Shown here in pieces: positions 23,434 through 35,871 of a DNA stretch of 64,000 nt (positions are counted from its first letter, which is position 1; the number at the start of each line of letters is the position of its first letter). The stretch lies in assembly GCA_015501055.1 (NCBI GenBank), contig JADNYV010000010.1, positions 434,001 through 498,000 on the forward strand. The letters are read 5' to 3'. The DNA comes from Mucidula mucida. Lineage: Eukaryota; Basidiomycota; Agaricomycetes; Agaricales; Physalacriaceae. The notes beneath the pieces were generated by a model. The model was not told the origin of the DNA. It saw only the letters and a list, made by a program, of their open reading frames with translations, and did not search any database. The position numbers and the translations under genes were made by a program.

Positions 23434-24776
23434 ATGTCAGTCCCTCCCATTTCCCCGTCTTCTTCACCCCCCTCCGACGATGATAACCCCATGAATGGCA
23501 TTCTCGCGGCTATGAAAACGCCACAGGCCAGTCGTGTCCTTGGCAAGCGCCCAACTCCCAATAATGAGGACTTCGACGAGCTCGAAGATGACAGTGCTCC
23601 GGGCGGTACCAGTGGTAACCCACTGACTACTAACCCGTTCACGACTCCCACCGGTCCTAACCCCAATGATTTGATCGCTGTCAAGAACTTCGCTGCGAGG
23701 AAGAAGCTCAAAACTGAGCAACTTGCCGAGGTCGAGGTTTTCCTTCAGGTGTGTCTTCGTTGTCAGCTCTAACTGCATACTAATTCCTGCATTCTCCACT
23801 CAGGACCCGCCGCATGTTCGTGACACCAAGACGTTTGCACTGCTCCATTCTGTCTTCAACAAAGTCGAGGAGATTGTTGTCGCGACACCTGCCTTTGAGG
23901 TCTCCGACGACCTACGCAAGAACATCAACTCGTATTCTGTGGCCATGCTTCTTTCCAGTCACATTGCCTCTTACAAGGGTGCTCCTGCGACGGACTCGCT
24001 TCTTGTGAGTCTTTTTGCCATTCCGTGGTCGAAGCCTGAACCATGTTTATCTCATAGAAACTCCTGCTCCGCCTTCCTCTAGGAATTCCCGCAGGCATTA
24101 CAGCCAATGCCGCCGACTATAATCGACTCCAATCTGCTGTCAGCGACGCCCTCACTCAGACAAGGGCCACGTTCAAGAAACATGTATGATGTCTCCTTCA
24201 TTGTTCCAGCCTTATCTCATGAATCCTTAGCTGGCTATTAGGAGGAAGGGTGGTCCCGAGCCCGACATATTTACTCTAGCCCGTACATTCATCAAGAACA
24301 CCAAGTGTGAGCTCTCCGTGCCCCTTTGCTGTCGCATTGCCCTCATGGTGAGTGCCGTATTTCTTCTCAAATGACTTTCCTTAACCCTCGACAGCGCATG
24401 GTTTTCAAGAAACATGCTGCAAACGACTTTTGGGATAAGCTCGACGCCCAGTATGCCGTGATTGTCCAGGTCGCGAAGGGTAGTGCTACAGCACTTGTCA
24501 GGTTATTGTCATTATTGTCTTTACGCTTTCTTTTGCTGATATTGTTCCAGGGCTTTTGAATTCATCTACGAGAGCGACAAGAAGCAGCACATTGGAGACG
24601 GTTCGGGTGTAGGGCCTCGCCCGGATGCCAGCATCAGCGGTATACAGCAGCAGGTTGACGACCTGATGCTTGCCGCACAGTTGGATGTGATGACCACTGC
24701 CGCCGCCGCCACATCTGCAGCCCAGCAGGCTGCCGAGTCGTCGTCGCCCGACGTGTTCACCTCTCAAGCGGCGTAG
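23434..24776 (+). CDS. six-exon unknown protein, divergent partner of the 19314-23059 gene
   Basis: ATG at 23434 in a good fungal context (ACCACCATG). Exons are 23434-23748, 23804-24004, 24058-24183, 24231-24347, 24395-24501 and 24551-24776. The five introns are 47-55 nt with GT..AG ends and the phases close exactly, giving 363 aa. The N terminus is Ser/Pro/Asp-rich, then basic (FAARKKLKTEQLAEVEVFL). The middle is helical with YSVAMLLSSHIASYKGAP and ITANAADYNRLQSAVSDAL. The C terminus is Ala/Ser-rich and ends SQAA. I do not assign a domain. An intact frame through six exons in a repeat-rich region argues for a recently active or selected gene. Its pairing with the large zinc-finger-like gene suggests a two-gene mobile unit, but no terminal repeats enclosing both were found. 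Confidence 0.75.
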
Positions 24777-24949
24777 TCGCGACTCGCCATCAAGTAGCCA
24801 TTCACCTCGCATACCCCACAGTCATTACAGCATCATGCCTTACCGCCCTTGTGCCAGTCTCATATATCATAGCCGTAGTCATTTCGCATTCTTCCACTGT
24901 TTTCATAATGCTATTTTAATGATTTTGATTTTTTAAACCCTGCTGTGAT

Positions 24950-26200
24950 TCCTAAGGTGTCTGTGTAACATGCAGAGCCTACAATAAAATGAGGTGGGTA
25001 CCTCAGCTAGCCAACATCTCTTCAACCTTACAACAACAGGATCACCATGGCTGTCAAACAAGAATGTTGATGTTGGGACTCGATGCACTTGACATGGTTC
25101 CCCGCCGTTTGCCCACATGGAATCCATCTTGATGACTCCCTTGAAGCCATCCGCCGTTGTGTCCCCTGGATCAAGGGTCTCCCCCATTACGATTTCTGAT
25201 GGCTTCCACATGGACTCCAACTTGCAGCAAGGTGAGAAGCTCATGTGTCACGCACGATTGTTCCACCTCGATCCAACCTGGAGGCACTTTGGCGGTGTAG
25301 GAATGCACCAACGGTTCTGGCGCTGTAGTTGTCCGGGTTGTGAAGAGGAATAACGAGGAGTGGACCCGACATTGGGAACCTCTCAACGGCAAGTATATGC
25401 TAATAAAAAAGATGCAGTGCTTTGCGAACATCAGCTAGTCTTGAGCCTATGTGGGGGTACCCTGTGAGGCTCACTTCGGAGTTTGAAAATGCACTAAGGT
25501 TAGGGTTACCGCTGGTTACCGAACACGCTAAATCGTCCAGTGTTCACTCATCCTACTTTCACCAGTGTAATCTACGTATAATGGAGAGATCGATGTGGCG
25601 CAGCGCCGCAACAGTGCAGTGCGGGCAGTTGTTGCAGCGCATCCGGCCATTCGGAGGATTGTAATCGAGTTGCAGGTGATCTACAGTGAAGATTCAAGGA
25701 ATGATTAACCATAGACAGACCTCAGATATGCAGTTTTTGCTACAGGCAGTAAATTCGAGGTACAGGATGGATCAGTAGTGCAAAAGCTGCGAGCTTGTAT
25801 CCATCTGGTTCCGGTCCGACGGCACACTCTGGGGTTAGGGCTCGGCATCTGCAAATTTCGAAGTCCGAAGTGAGCCTATGAGGTACCGCCTACATAGGTT
25901 CCAGACTCTACTAAGAGACGATCGTGAGTATCCCATCTTCTCTTGTTGAGTTGGTTTACGAGACTAAACATCAGCTACTCTTCAACCACTAGGCTAAACC
26001 ATCTAGTTGGAACAGCAATGCACTCACTTCGAGACGAGCACAATGATGACAGGCGCATCATCTTGCTGGGGAAATGAACATTGTGTGCTGAGGGACTTGG
26101 AGACTAGGTGTTTTCATGTTTCACCACACACAGCCTAACCGGTAGGTCACACTGGCTTGAGCCCCGCCAACTTATGCTGATGTCATATGGGCGGTAAATT
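24950..26200 (+). repeat. degenerate dispersed repeat, copy 3 (part), with inserted element
   Basis: Matches the 31.9-32.5 kb part of copy 4 (GTAGTTGTCCGGGTTGTGAAG; CTCTTCAACCACTAGGCTAA; CACACAGCCTAACCGGTAG) and also the 900-1060 segment of copy 1. A 529-bp element (25438-25966) splits it. The CCACTAGGCTAAACC stretch is, inverted, a box A-like GGTTTAGCCTAGTGG. Confidence 0.6.
25438..25966. mobile_element. non-autonomous element, Mutator-like by target duplication
   Basis: 529 bp flanked by an 11-bp direct repeat AACATCAGCTA (25427-25437, 25967-25977). The homologous sequence near 32225 (CAAACATCCGCTACTCTTC) shows the uninterrupted site. Inverted partners lie inside the element: GAGGCTCACTTCGGA near 25468 and its complement near 25866, with looser similarity out to the left end. 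A 9-11 bp duplication is the Mutator-like size. The right terminus is less well defined than the left. Confidence 0.65.
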
Positions 26201-26449
26201 CTTTTCATTCATTCCGTATTCCAAAAACCCATTATTTTACAAAATGCCACCACAGTTTGTTATGGTTTAGAAAATGGAGCCTTCTTCGTCCACGCACTGC
26301 TTACACCCTGTCCACTTCGACATGCCGCATACTTACCTTGCTCTTCAAATATTTGAGCGTGCGCCACAATAGCTTTCAGACGACAGTGCATGTAGAGTCA
26401 GCCTAGGTATATCAAACAACGTTGCTCATAGTACCCTACCACCAAGTGT

Positions 26450-29440
26450 TTACTGCCGAAACAGTCTCCTCCAGCGTTCCCGAACGCTCTGTTGTCTCTG
26501 CAGTACCGCTCTTGCCGGAACAATAGCCTAGTGAGAAACTCAGTCAAGCCTTTATTTAGAACAGGGCGCCGGGCATACCTTCATACAACACTCTGTCCTT
26601 GCACATACCGGGGGACTGAAATGACTCCGCCTGACGTCCATCGCAAATGTCTCCACCAAAGCAACCAGCTCCTCAATGGGCCAATAATGCACCTCTCTGT
26701 TCCCGTGTACAGTCACCGAACCAAGGATCTTTACGTACGCGTACTCTTCTCCGACGCCGGGACAGGCAGCAAGTTGAGCCAGTTCTGTTATACAAATCTC
26801 CCATGAATCACTCCTCACCAATCCTGCAAGGCGCCACAGCCTGTGCTGTGTATCGCAACCAGAGACCAGAAGAATCTTAGCGAGTGTTGCCAAATGGTCC
26901 GGCTCTTCTATATACCTCCTAGCCTTCCTAAATATCTCGGAGGAGCTGCTAGCGTGCAAGGATAGAACATCTATATATGTTACCGCGATGAACGTGTAAC
27001 CTGGACACCAATGCGGGGATAGACCTTTGACATCTGGGTTCGTTGATCTGGCTAGGCGGGTATACTCGACGCCAATGTCGTGCAGCCAGTCTTGTTCCAG
27101 CAGATACGCGTATATCGTTTCAATTGCACTGATCTGGGAGGTGAAGTGCGACACATAGGCGAAGACATGTGCGACCACTCTCCAACCCTTGCGCACACTC
27201 TCAGATAGCGGTGCCGCAGAAATACGCGCCATATCTTCTGAAATAGTGTTAGAGTAAGCCAAGAAGGGTGGCAAGTCATAGGATCGCGGTTAAGAGAGCT
27301 GAAGAGAATTTCGATCATGAGAGCCTCGTCGGCAAGCGAGATGACGGTGCTCGACCCAAAAGCTTCAGACTCAATGACACATTGTAATGCAAAGATTGTT
27401 GCACGGTCAACATTCTCATGGCGCGTGCAATCTTCCGTTCCAAAGGCGTACGCATGCACTACATCCAAGACCTTATGGAACAGAGAGTCATTTGGCGCAT
27501 GCTGGCAAAGCAGGGAAGTAGCCTGTACATATTGGGTTTGCATCAAAGTGAGTACGAGGACAATGCCGTCGGGAAGGTCTTTGTTGTAGCTTTCGGGCAC
27601 CTCCTGGCCTTCTCCTGCGTTCGGAAAGCCAACCTTGAGTAGCCATTTTACAAAGGACGGCCGCATGTTCGTTGATAAGGCATCGCATAACGAGGTCGAT
27701 GTTCCATTTACCTCAATAGAGTACCGATGAATGTGAAGTGGGAACTGGGCTGGTCCGAGAGAAAAGGAGAAGAGTGTGTGGCCTTGCCCATCACAATTAG
27801 AAACAGTACAGTTATGATGTTGAACGGCGCACTCCAGGAGCTTGCCCCATAACGTCGGGGAGCCTTCCTTGAAGGCAATGCCTATGTCCAGGAAATCAAG
27901 GCCTGACTATAAGGCAGCCTCGAACACCTTGCCCCAAAACACGACGTCAAATGTTGTGTCAGCAGCTTTGCCTAGCAGACTGTTACGAACAACATCGATG
28001 GAGCGCTGAGGGGATTTGTTGTAGATGATATCATATTTATTCGGAGCGTGGCTGACCATGCCATACTTGCCAAACCGCATCGCACCTCGTTGAAGTCGTT
28101 CCAGACGGTCCACTGACTGGTCAATGCGGTGGTGAGCTCTGATAGCCAATATGACAGCAGGCCTGTCCTTATCGTCGACGTCGACGACGTCAAGGAACCG
28201 CCACGCAGCCGGATCCGAAGCGGGAGCCTTTACGCCATTGGAGCCTGTGATGACGCCAATACTCTGCAAGGGAAGACTTCCTAGAGACTGGACAGCGATG
28301 CTCTGTACAGAAGCATTGGAAGATGTATTGTGCAGCCAGGATACAGCTAGCGCATCCAACTCATCTGCTTGACACGAGATTGCAGTACGCTCTACATCCT
28401 TCAGAGAGCGTGACATGTTCGATTTGACCGTGTGACACGACCTCCAAGATTCCAGGCCCCGGCGGATACAGCTCACGAACATGAAAGAGTATAATGCCAA
28501 AGGAGTTTTGTATGGACAGTTGGCATAAAAAAGCGGGAGGATGTTACTGATGAGATATGCGAGAGCCCCGATAGCCGTTACACAGCTCAGTGCTGTGGCC
28601 ATGGTACCACTCAGCGAACACACAAAGATGAGGAAACCAGCGAAAAATACGCCAAGGGAGACATGCATGAGGACAGGAAGAAGTCCGATAATGAGCGGTA
28701 CGCGCCACTGCTGCAGTCCAATAAATCGGAAATGCCGAATACGAGCACGATCGCGTGGAGTGCCGGAGGTAGGATCATGTATTCGTTAATCCACTGTTTT
28801 GTCAGCACTGCGATGAGTGTCGTCGTAAGGCTTAAAACGAGACTTGTGAACCACAGGCCATTAACCCATAAATCGCCTGACTTCGCCCTGAATGAGGCGG
28901 CGGGGTTGGTATTATGGGCGAGTGGTGCCTGTGCGCCGTGGGAAATAGCCATTTGAATGTCAATTAACCGCAGCATCAATGTTGTTGTAACTTCGGCATA
29001 ATCGACGCGAAGACTCTGGGAGGACTGGACGACCAACGTAGTTACAACAGCTGAGAACAAAGCAGCCTAGGCGAGGTGCATCAGCGATCAGCATGAACCT
29101 GGATAGAACATGCTTACAAATACGAGGCCATGTCGAAGTCGAACTTGGTGCACTCGTCCATGTACGTTTCGAATACTCTGGCTGTCTCTGACATCTCCTT
29201 GTATTCTTCGTCCGGCGCGTATTTCTGCTCATATTCGAAGGAGTCTGAAGACACATTAAGTTCACGAGCGGTATGACTGGCATAATTGAATCGTTACCTG
29301 CGGGAACTGGATGTTTTAGCGACCTGTCTCGAAATAGCTTCATATGAGAATGACGGGTCCTGCCATGGTATTCCAGAATAGGTCGGGATGAACGTCCGTG
29401 TTCGGACGCGGTGTCGTTGACGGTCGAATTGTCGGAGTGG
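26450..29440 (-). pseudogene. DUF6535 paralogue A (broken)
   Basis: Four-exon architecture as in the other copies. Exon 1 ends at a GTAACG donor near 29294. Exon 2 is 29244-29118, exon 3 29066-26579 and exon 4 26527-26450. The DUF6535 region is clear (LWVNGLWFTSLVLSLTTTLI; YMILP; LISNILPLFYANCPYKTPL), and exon 4 ends in the family's RERWRRLFRQ-type tail. Lesions: no ATG in the exon 1 frame, a 31-nt loss in exon 2 relative to the 158-nt exon of E, D/C and G, a one-base loss near 28768, a TAG at about 27907-27909 within AAL.SGLDFL, and a one-base loss near 27220. With five independent defects this is the most decayed of the full-length copies. It lies at the 3' end of the array, separated from B by the copia element. 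Confidence 0.85.
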
Positions 29441-30480
29441 AAAGCTCCGGTATGTACTCCATGACTTCGACATGGGCAGCGTGTACAATGAAAGTACTGT
29501 ACTAACGCGACCGGATCTTCACGGCATGTTACGCGTTATGATTGTGAACTAAATTACCAGTAGTTCATCCAGGGTCCATAGACCATATTGGGAGCCGCGG
29601 GAGGCGGCGGCGCGAGCCGCCGCGGCGAAAATTTCCGCATTTGGGCTGATCCCGACAAAATTTACCGTTGTTACGCGTTATGGAAGCCGAATTAGTTCAC
29701 TTCACGGGGCCCTGTGACGCGTTATGTGAATTAACGGTTGCGTTAGTACAGTAACTGGGATTAGTCGAATCATTGCAACTTGGGGAATCCGAGGGTGGGC
29801 GAGGCATGGGGAAAAGATGTGGCTGGACATCGGCTGTCGAAGAAACCCTTATAGTACCCGGTCCGCATCGCATGTTGATTGACAGATAATAAGAAAGATA
29901 CGAGTGTCCGCAATTGTCCATACCGTGACCATATCGTCTCGTAAAACAAAACAAAAAACCTTTATGGGGTAGGGAGTCAGCTGACAGAGACATCAGTCTT
30001 CGAAGTTCGCTGTATGTGGTTAAAAAGTTATCGTGGCGTGTGAGTATTGTACTGGTCATGGATCTAGGAATTATAACGCATCAGGCCAGCTGATGCGTAG
30101 GAAGTACTAGTAGAGCGTCGTTAATTCTAGGATCGATGATTAAATGTGTTATGCGCAAAGGTAACCATGAAACAACGCACACTTCTACGTCTAAGAGGCC
30201 TTGTGCTTATTTGCCCATGTACGGAAGGAATCTCCAGTCGAAGTAACAGTTTCACTTTGGGCAGTTTTGTTGGATACCGCGAGTCGCCGTTGACTGAGAA
30301 AATAGTCCTCGATGTCCTGCTTTGTTAGAGTCCTATGAAGAGGTCAGTGCGCCTAGTGTCACAAAAAGACAGATAACGTACGTTCCAATCTCTTCCTTAA
30401 TTATGTCGAACTGCGCACTCTGGAGAGCGGCTACTTTTTTGGCCATGTTGGATATCCAAGTATGAGCTTTATCCTTCGCT
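29441..30480. other. no gene; short segment related to the 44-kb MITE
   Basis: 29520-29735 contains ACGCGTTATG three times and ends TGTGACGCGTTATGTGAATT, close to TGACCCGTTATGTGAATT inside the CACTA-type MITE at about 44142. A CG-rich run sits at 29590-29640. The rest shows no feature I can support. Confidence 0.4.
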
Positions 30481-32527
30481 ATCGAATTCGTAGTCTTGTC
30501 TGCTTCGCTCTCGCCTGTGGTGCGCCAAGCAGGTCATTTGAGAACGCCCAATACGGTCTGGAGAAGAAGTTTCGGCTGGTAGCACCGCCCTTTTATGCAT
30601 CACCCATCGTTGTCACTCTGGCCGTTGCCGCGTGAGTTTGTGCACAGAATCCATTGTCTCGATTCTCAATCTTGAACAGCGACTCATCATCATCTACGTT
30701 GACAAGAGACTGAGCAGGCGAGAACTAGTGGAACCTCGATTTGACAGTTGCTTTCCAGGAGGCGGACGTTTACGACGCGGCGCCGGATCCAATCTGGATC
30801 CAGTTTCGTCACACTTGTTGATTCGGGACGATATCGACACCGTCCCAGAGCTCTCCTTCTCACCCGCCGCCGGCGCCGCCATTGCTGTTGTTTGGGAGCG
30901 TGGCGGTCACTAGCTATGAGCTCACTGCGAAAGACAGGATCCCACCCTCTGGATTTTGGGCGCCCAGGATCCGAGCTTCGATGACACATTGGGAATACTT
31001 GCTAGCGAGCAGAGAATGGATGTTGTTCATTGATTATATTACGACTACCATACCACCATCTGGAGCAGCCTGGGTGCAAATGTAACTCGAGTTACGAATG
31101 TCAACGGGTTTTGCAACCACTTATACTACCAAAGGAGAGCTACACCACTACCTGTTCATTCAAACAAGCGAGAGGGTATCACACGCCGTAGCGGGCTCTC
31201 AGCTAGTCCGCTCGAAGTAAGGACCTAATGCGTTATCTCCAGCATGCGTCAAGACTCAAAATATCTATCGCTTGATGTATTACTTGAGAATAGTTCTCCG
31301 TAAAAAGAGCTTTCAAGGGAAAGAGAGCGGCGAGAGACGGCGCAGAAGAGGAGGGAGCTTGCGCAAAGAAGGTCGGGCCCTGACGTGCAAAAGATTCGGA
31401 AACTATTCACAGCGGCAGGCAACAACCACCTTAGACTACCTGTGCCATAAATGCAGTCGTACTATCATGGCAATGGAGATCAAGCTTAATCTGAAGACTG
31501 CTTGGTGCGGGTTTGAATTCCCACTCAAAGGACGGGAACTAACTTTCTCATCTGCCACCGTCGATGTTGCCCGAAAGCGGACTATGCTGAGCCCGCTGTG
31601 TTTCCGAGCGACTCCGCCGTTTCTGTGGCCCTTTACAAACGCTTTGTGGGCAATGTTAGCGAGCATCATGACACGGTCTGTCCATGACTTTGACTATCTT
31701 CCATTCAGTGCGTACTACACTCCGTCACCGGATGTCAACGGTTTTTTGCAGGTACCTTGTTCTATGCTAAGTATACTGTCAAGGAAGAGATATGTTCGTT
31801 ACTATCGGACAAAGCGAAAAAGTTTCTGTTTTCCGTTTAGCGGGGCAGCCTAGTGGGACGGGCAACCTCTCAGCTAGTCCGGCTCAAAGTACGGACATGC
31901 CTTTGCTTTGAAGAATAGCTAACCAGAAAAAGAGCTTCCAACGCCGAAGATGGAGGAAGCGCAAGGTCAGGCAAGTATTGAGGAAGTCTGATGGACAAAA
32001 TAAACTACGCCAACAGGACCCATTGACCGCAAGTAGTCCCCTAGAATACCCGTGCCGCAAATGGATTTGTCGCCGACTAGGAAATGAACCGCGCTGTAGT
32101 TGTCCGGGTTGTGAAGATAGACTCGGAGGAACGACAAGGAGTGGGCCCGAGCGGTAAACAGAAGATAGGCGGCAGGGAACCTCCCAATGGCAAGTATAGT
32201 ATGCTCATAAAGAAGAGGTACTTTGCAAACATCCGCTACTCTTCAACCACTAGGCTAAACCACCTAGTTGGAACAGCACTGCATTCACTTAGAGACGGGC
32301 ACAATGACAGGCGTGTCGTGGATCATATATGCTCTTGTCTGGGAAATAACATCGCGTGCTGAGGGACTCGGAGGACATAGTACTAGTAGTAGGTGAGGGC
32401 GAAAAACTTTTATGGGTCATGTTTCACCACACACACAGCCTAACCGGTAGGTCACACTGACTTGCCTAAGTATGAGAGTACGCAAATCGAAGGAGTGACT
32501 TACCAAGCAAGGGAAGGAAGCAGAGGC
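30480..32527 (+). repeat. degenerate dispersed repeat, copy 4, left part
   Basis: Direct counterpart of 58.6-59.8 kb and inverted counterpart of 1.1-2.7 kb. It runs up to the copia insertion point and continues at 37579. It contains, inverted, a tRNA-like pair: GACTACCTGTGCC near 31434 and GGGTTTGAATTCCC near 31508. Confidence 0.65.
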
Positions 32528-32788
32528 TGTTGGAAACTAGACCGTGTATAAGTACGTCTCAGTACACTGTATCGTAGCGGTACTATACCTAGACCGTGTA
32601 TAAGTACGTCTAGGTGATATATAAGTTAATCGTCCCGTCATACTAATGAGTGGCTTACCTCAGTACACTGTATCGTAGCGGTACTGAGGAAAGCCAGATG
32701 AAAGAGATTGCGCGCCTACGGCGCGCCACGCGCTCGACCCTGCCGATCCTGATCTATCCGTAATCTCTGTATTGCGTCAATTCCAACA
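32528..32788 (-). repeat. copia 3' LTR
   Basis: 261 bp. It contains two direct copies of an internal tract (GACCGTGTATAAGTACGTCT) and two of GTACACTGTATCGTAGCGGT. Confidence 0.95.
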
Positions 32789-32795
32789 CTCCTCC

Positions 32796-34391
32796 TCAAT
32801 TCGGAGATTCCTTTAATCCCATCCATCCTCGTAGAATGCGGAACTGCAATGTCGGGAGCGCTTTGGTGAAAGCATCCGCCAGATTGTCTTTGCTCGGTAC
32901 ATCGACAAATTTGACAAGTCCACGTTCTGCGCATTCGCGACTATAGTGGTGCTGCGTCTCGATATGTTTGGCGCGTTGGTGAAAAGATGGATCTTCGGTG
33001 AGGATTCTCGCTCCCCAATTGTCGATGAAGACGAGTGTGGCTTTTGGTTGCTCGTGCTCTAGCCCCGATAGAAGATTTCGCATCCATACTGCTTCCTTCG
33101 TGGCCGGACACGCTGCCATGTATTCCGCTTCTGTGGACAATGTTGCCGTAGTGGCTTGCTTCTTTGACATCCAGGATACTAGTCCTGATCCAAGAGAGAA
33201 GCAATATCCGGATACCGATCGTCGAGTATCGGGGCAGTTCGCGTAGTCGGAGTCTGTGTAGCCGGTGAGTTTCGCAATCCTCTGTCCGCCCAATTCTAAC
33301 TCTAGGTCTCGAGTTCCTTTGAGGTACGCGACAACGTGCTGTGCCGCTTTCCAGTGCGTTTCCCCGTGTCCGTTATTGAAACGACTGAGCGTGCTGACGG
33401 CGTGCATAATGTTGGGGCGCGTAGATACGGCGAGGTACATCAGGACTCCCACAAGCTGCCGGTATGGCTGCTTGGCGGCCTTTCGTCCCTCCTCCTCTGA
33501 TTGTGGGAGGTCCTGTTTAGTGAGTCTGGCTCCTGCTGGGAGTGGTGTTTTATCGATGAGAGCCTTCTGCGAAATGTATACGGCCTTCTGCTCGCGATCG
33601 CGTCTGATGCCTATCCCGACTACAAAACTGGCTGGCTCTCGCAATATCTGCCATCGCTGTTGCAGTTCCAACTCGAATTTCAACTCCTCCTCAATGCTAC
33701 TGGCGGCTACCGTGAAATCGTCGACGTGTACGGCTGCGAAGATTGTTCCCAGGTCGCGTCTGCGGTAATAGATGCAGTGTTCCACGCTAAGTTGAGTGAA
33801 TCCCAGTTCCTTCATGAACCCGTCCATTGTCCTGTTCCACAGGCGCCCGCCCTGCTTCATACCGTAGAGCCCTTTCTTCAGCTCCCATACCCAATCTTCC
33901 TTTCCTTTCTCCTCGAAACCTTTAGGTTGTTCCATCCAGGTGGTCTCGTCAATTTCTCCGTACAGGTACGCGGTTTTAATGTCGAGTTGTGTTAACTCAT
34001 AGTCTAGAGCAGCTGCGAGGTGGAGTAGTACGCGGAAGGATTCCATGCGAGCGGTGGGCAATGTGGTTTTGGTGTAGTCCTTCCCAAAAATCATCTTGAA
34101 TCCTCGAAGTACGTATCACGCCTTGTATCTGGTGATCTCGCCGCTCGGTCCCCGCTTCGTTCTAAAAACAAACTTCCCTCGCATGACCTTCCTACCACTG
34201 GGCACCTTTGATCTCGGTACGAGCTCGTATACCTCCATTGATTTGATTGAAGAAAGCTCCTCCTTGATTGCGGATCTCCATTCGCCGCTCTGGTTGCTTG
34301 CCAAAGCTTCGTCTGTGGACTTTGGGTCGCTTGGACATTCGAGATTGATTTGATTGTTGTCGTGCAAGCTGGCGAGTATTATGTTGTCCAC
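32796..34391 (-). pseudogene. copia reverse transcriptase-RNase H
   Basis: The RT entry segment (SGEWRSAIKEELSSIKSMEV, about 34250-34310) runs to a TGA near 34114, where a CGA (Arg) would keep the frame. The frame then continues from MIFGKDY to the stop at 32796. RT motifs seen are LTQLDIKTAYLYGEI and the catalytic-type HVDDF (residue H instead of the usual Y), followed by the Ty1/copia RNase H region (KQATTATLSTEAEYMA, KHIETQHHYSREC) and the C-terminal NLADAFTKALP. RT-RNase H itself is otherwise intact over 432 codons. The single stop is a C-to-T type change if the ancestral codon was CGA. Confidence 0.9.
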
Positions 34392-35871
34392 CAGTGAGTG
34401 AGCGTCGTCCTCGTTCGGTATTCCTCATTGCTCGGCCTGTTTCATCAGCTTCCGCGCCCTTCGTTCTGCTATTCTCCGCTCTGTGATTGCCGCCGACTTT
34501 GTTACCTCTTCTCTAATCTTCTCCTCGTTCCCTTTTCCTGGTACTCTACTGCTTCGTCTTGGTCTATTGACCTCTGGGTCGGGATCGAGGTCTGCCTCGC
34601 CGTCTTCCCCTTATTGGTCGTCTACTTGGTCCTCCTCGTCTTCGGTGTCTGAGTCTATGTCTATGTTAGGTACACTACTTTCCTTTTCTTCTGTTTCTTT
34701 ATTTACTATTCTGCCTGGTTGAAGGGGTTGTGGTTGCAATTGGTGGGTTTTGATGAATTCAACGTGGTATGAGGTGATGACCTTGTGCAATGAGGGGTGC
34801 CAGCAGATGTATGCCTTCGAGTTGGTTGCATAGCCTATGAGCTTGCATTCGATTGAACGTCGTAAACCTTCGGATTGTGTTTGTTCTGTATTAGAACAAA
34901 GCGCGACATCCTATCTCCCGTAGGTGCGACAGATCCGGTTTCGATTCGTTGTATGCTTCGTAAGGCGTTTTGCGGTTCTGATACGTTGTTGGTCGTAAGG
35001 TCGCGATGTATGTGGCGGTCTCCACAAAGTAGTCCCACAGATTGCTGGGGCGCCACATGCATTGCCATGCTTCGAGCGAGTTGAAAAAGTGTGAGATGGC
35101 ACGTTCCACTATGCCGTTCTGCGCGGATGTGTATGGTGCTGTGGTTTGGAGTTTCGTACCGTGCTCGGCGAGGTGCTTCTTGAATGTGTCGCTGTCTAGC
35201 TCGCCTCCGTCAATTCGATATATCCCACTTTGACTCCGGGATTCTCTAGCTCGCGCTTACGTTCCCATCTCTTGACCTCTAACGCTGCCTGACTCTTCTT
35301 TTCACAGGGATAGACCATGTGTAATCCGTATATTCGTCGACGAGTGTAAGGGAATAACGATTGTGGCGTGAGGATTCTACAGCTTGTGCTCCAGTCAAGT
35401 CTGCGCAGATGACCCCCAGCTTCCTTCTACTTCGCCCGTTCGTACTCGTCTTTGGCACAGAGGTTCGTGTCTGCTTTCCAGAATGCAAGAGGAGCATGAG
35501 GGTGGTGTCTCGGAGAAGTCGACAGGCATACCTGTCGCCATCCCGCGCGTAGCCATCTTCTTGATGGTCGAGACGCCGATGTGTCCCATTCGACGGTGCC
35601 ATGTTTCGAGCGAGGCGGTGTTCGCAATAGCGTCGTGTTGAGCGCTATGCTTGAGCTGGGCGGTAATCATCCCATTGAGAGCGTAAAGCTTGTGATTGTG
35701 GCGTGTACCTGTCGCGACGATGGTCTTGCTCGAGTTCAGGACCTGGAACCCCTCGTGGTCGAAGGATACCTTGTACCCATCGTCGCAAAGCTTTCCGATG
35801 GAGAGTAGGCGAACGTTGGCCTCGGGAACATAGAGGGCGTTCTTGAGTACCAGTGTGATACCTTTGCCCAT
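34392..35871 (-). pseudogene. copia GAG-pre-integrase and integrase, frameshifted
   Basis: 35871-35395 encodes the link from protease to the integrase zinc-binding domain: LYVPEANVRLLSIGKL, then ETWHRRMGHIGV and CSSCILE, giving the HHCC pattern. Core fragments follow in shifting frames: YSLTLVDEYTDYTWSIPVK near 35310-35380 and SHFFNSLEAWQCMWRPSNLW, TPYEAYNESKPDLSHLREIG near 34895-35090. A Pro/Ser/Glu-rich linker occupies about 34430-34730. No single frame spans the core, so this copy cannot make integrase. Confidence 0.8.
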
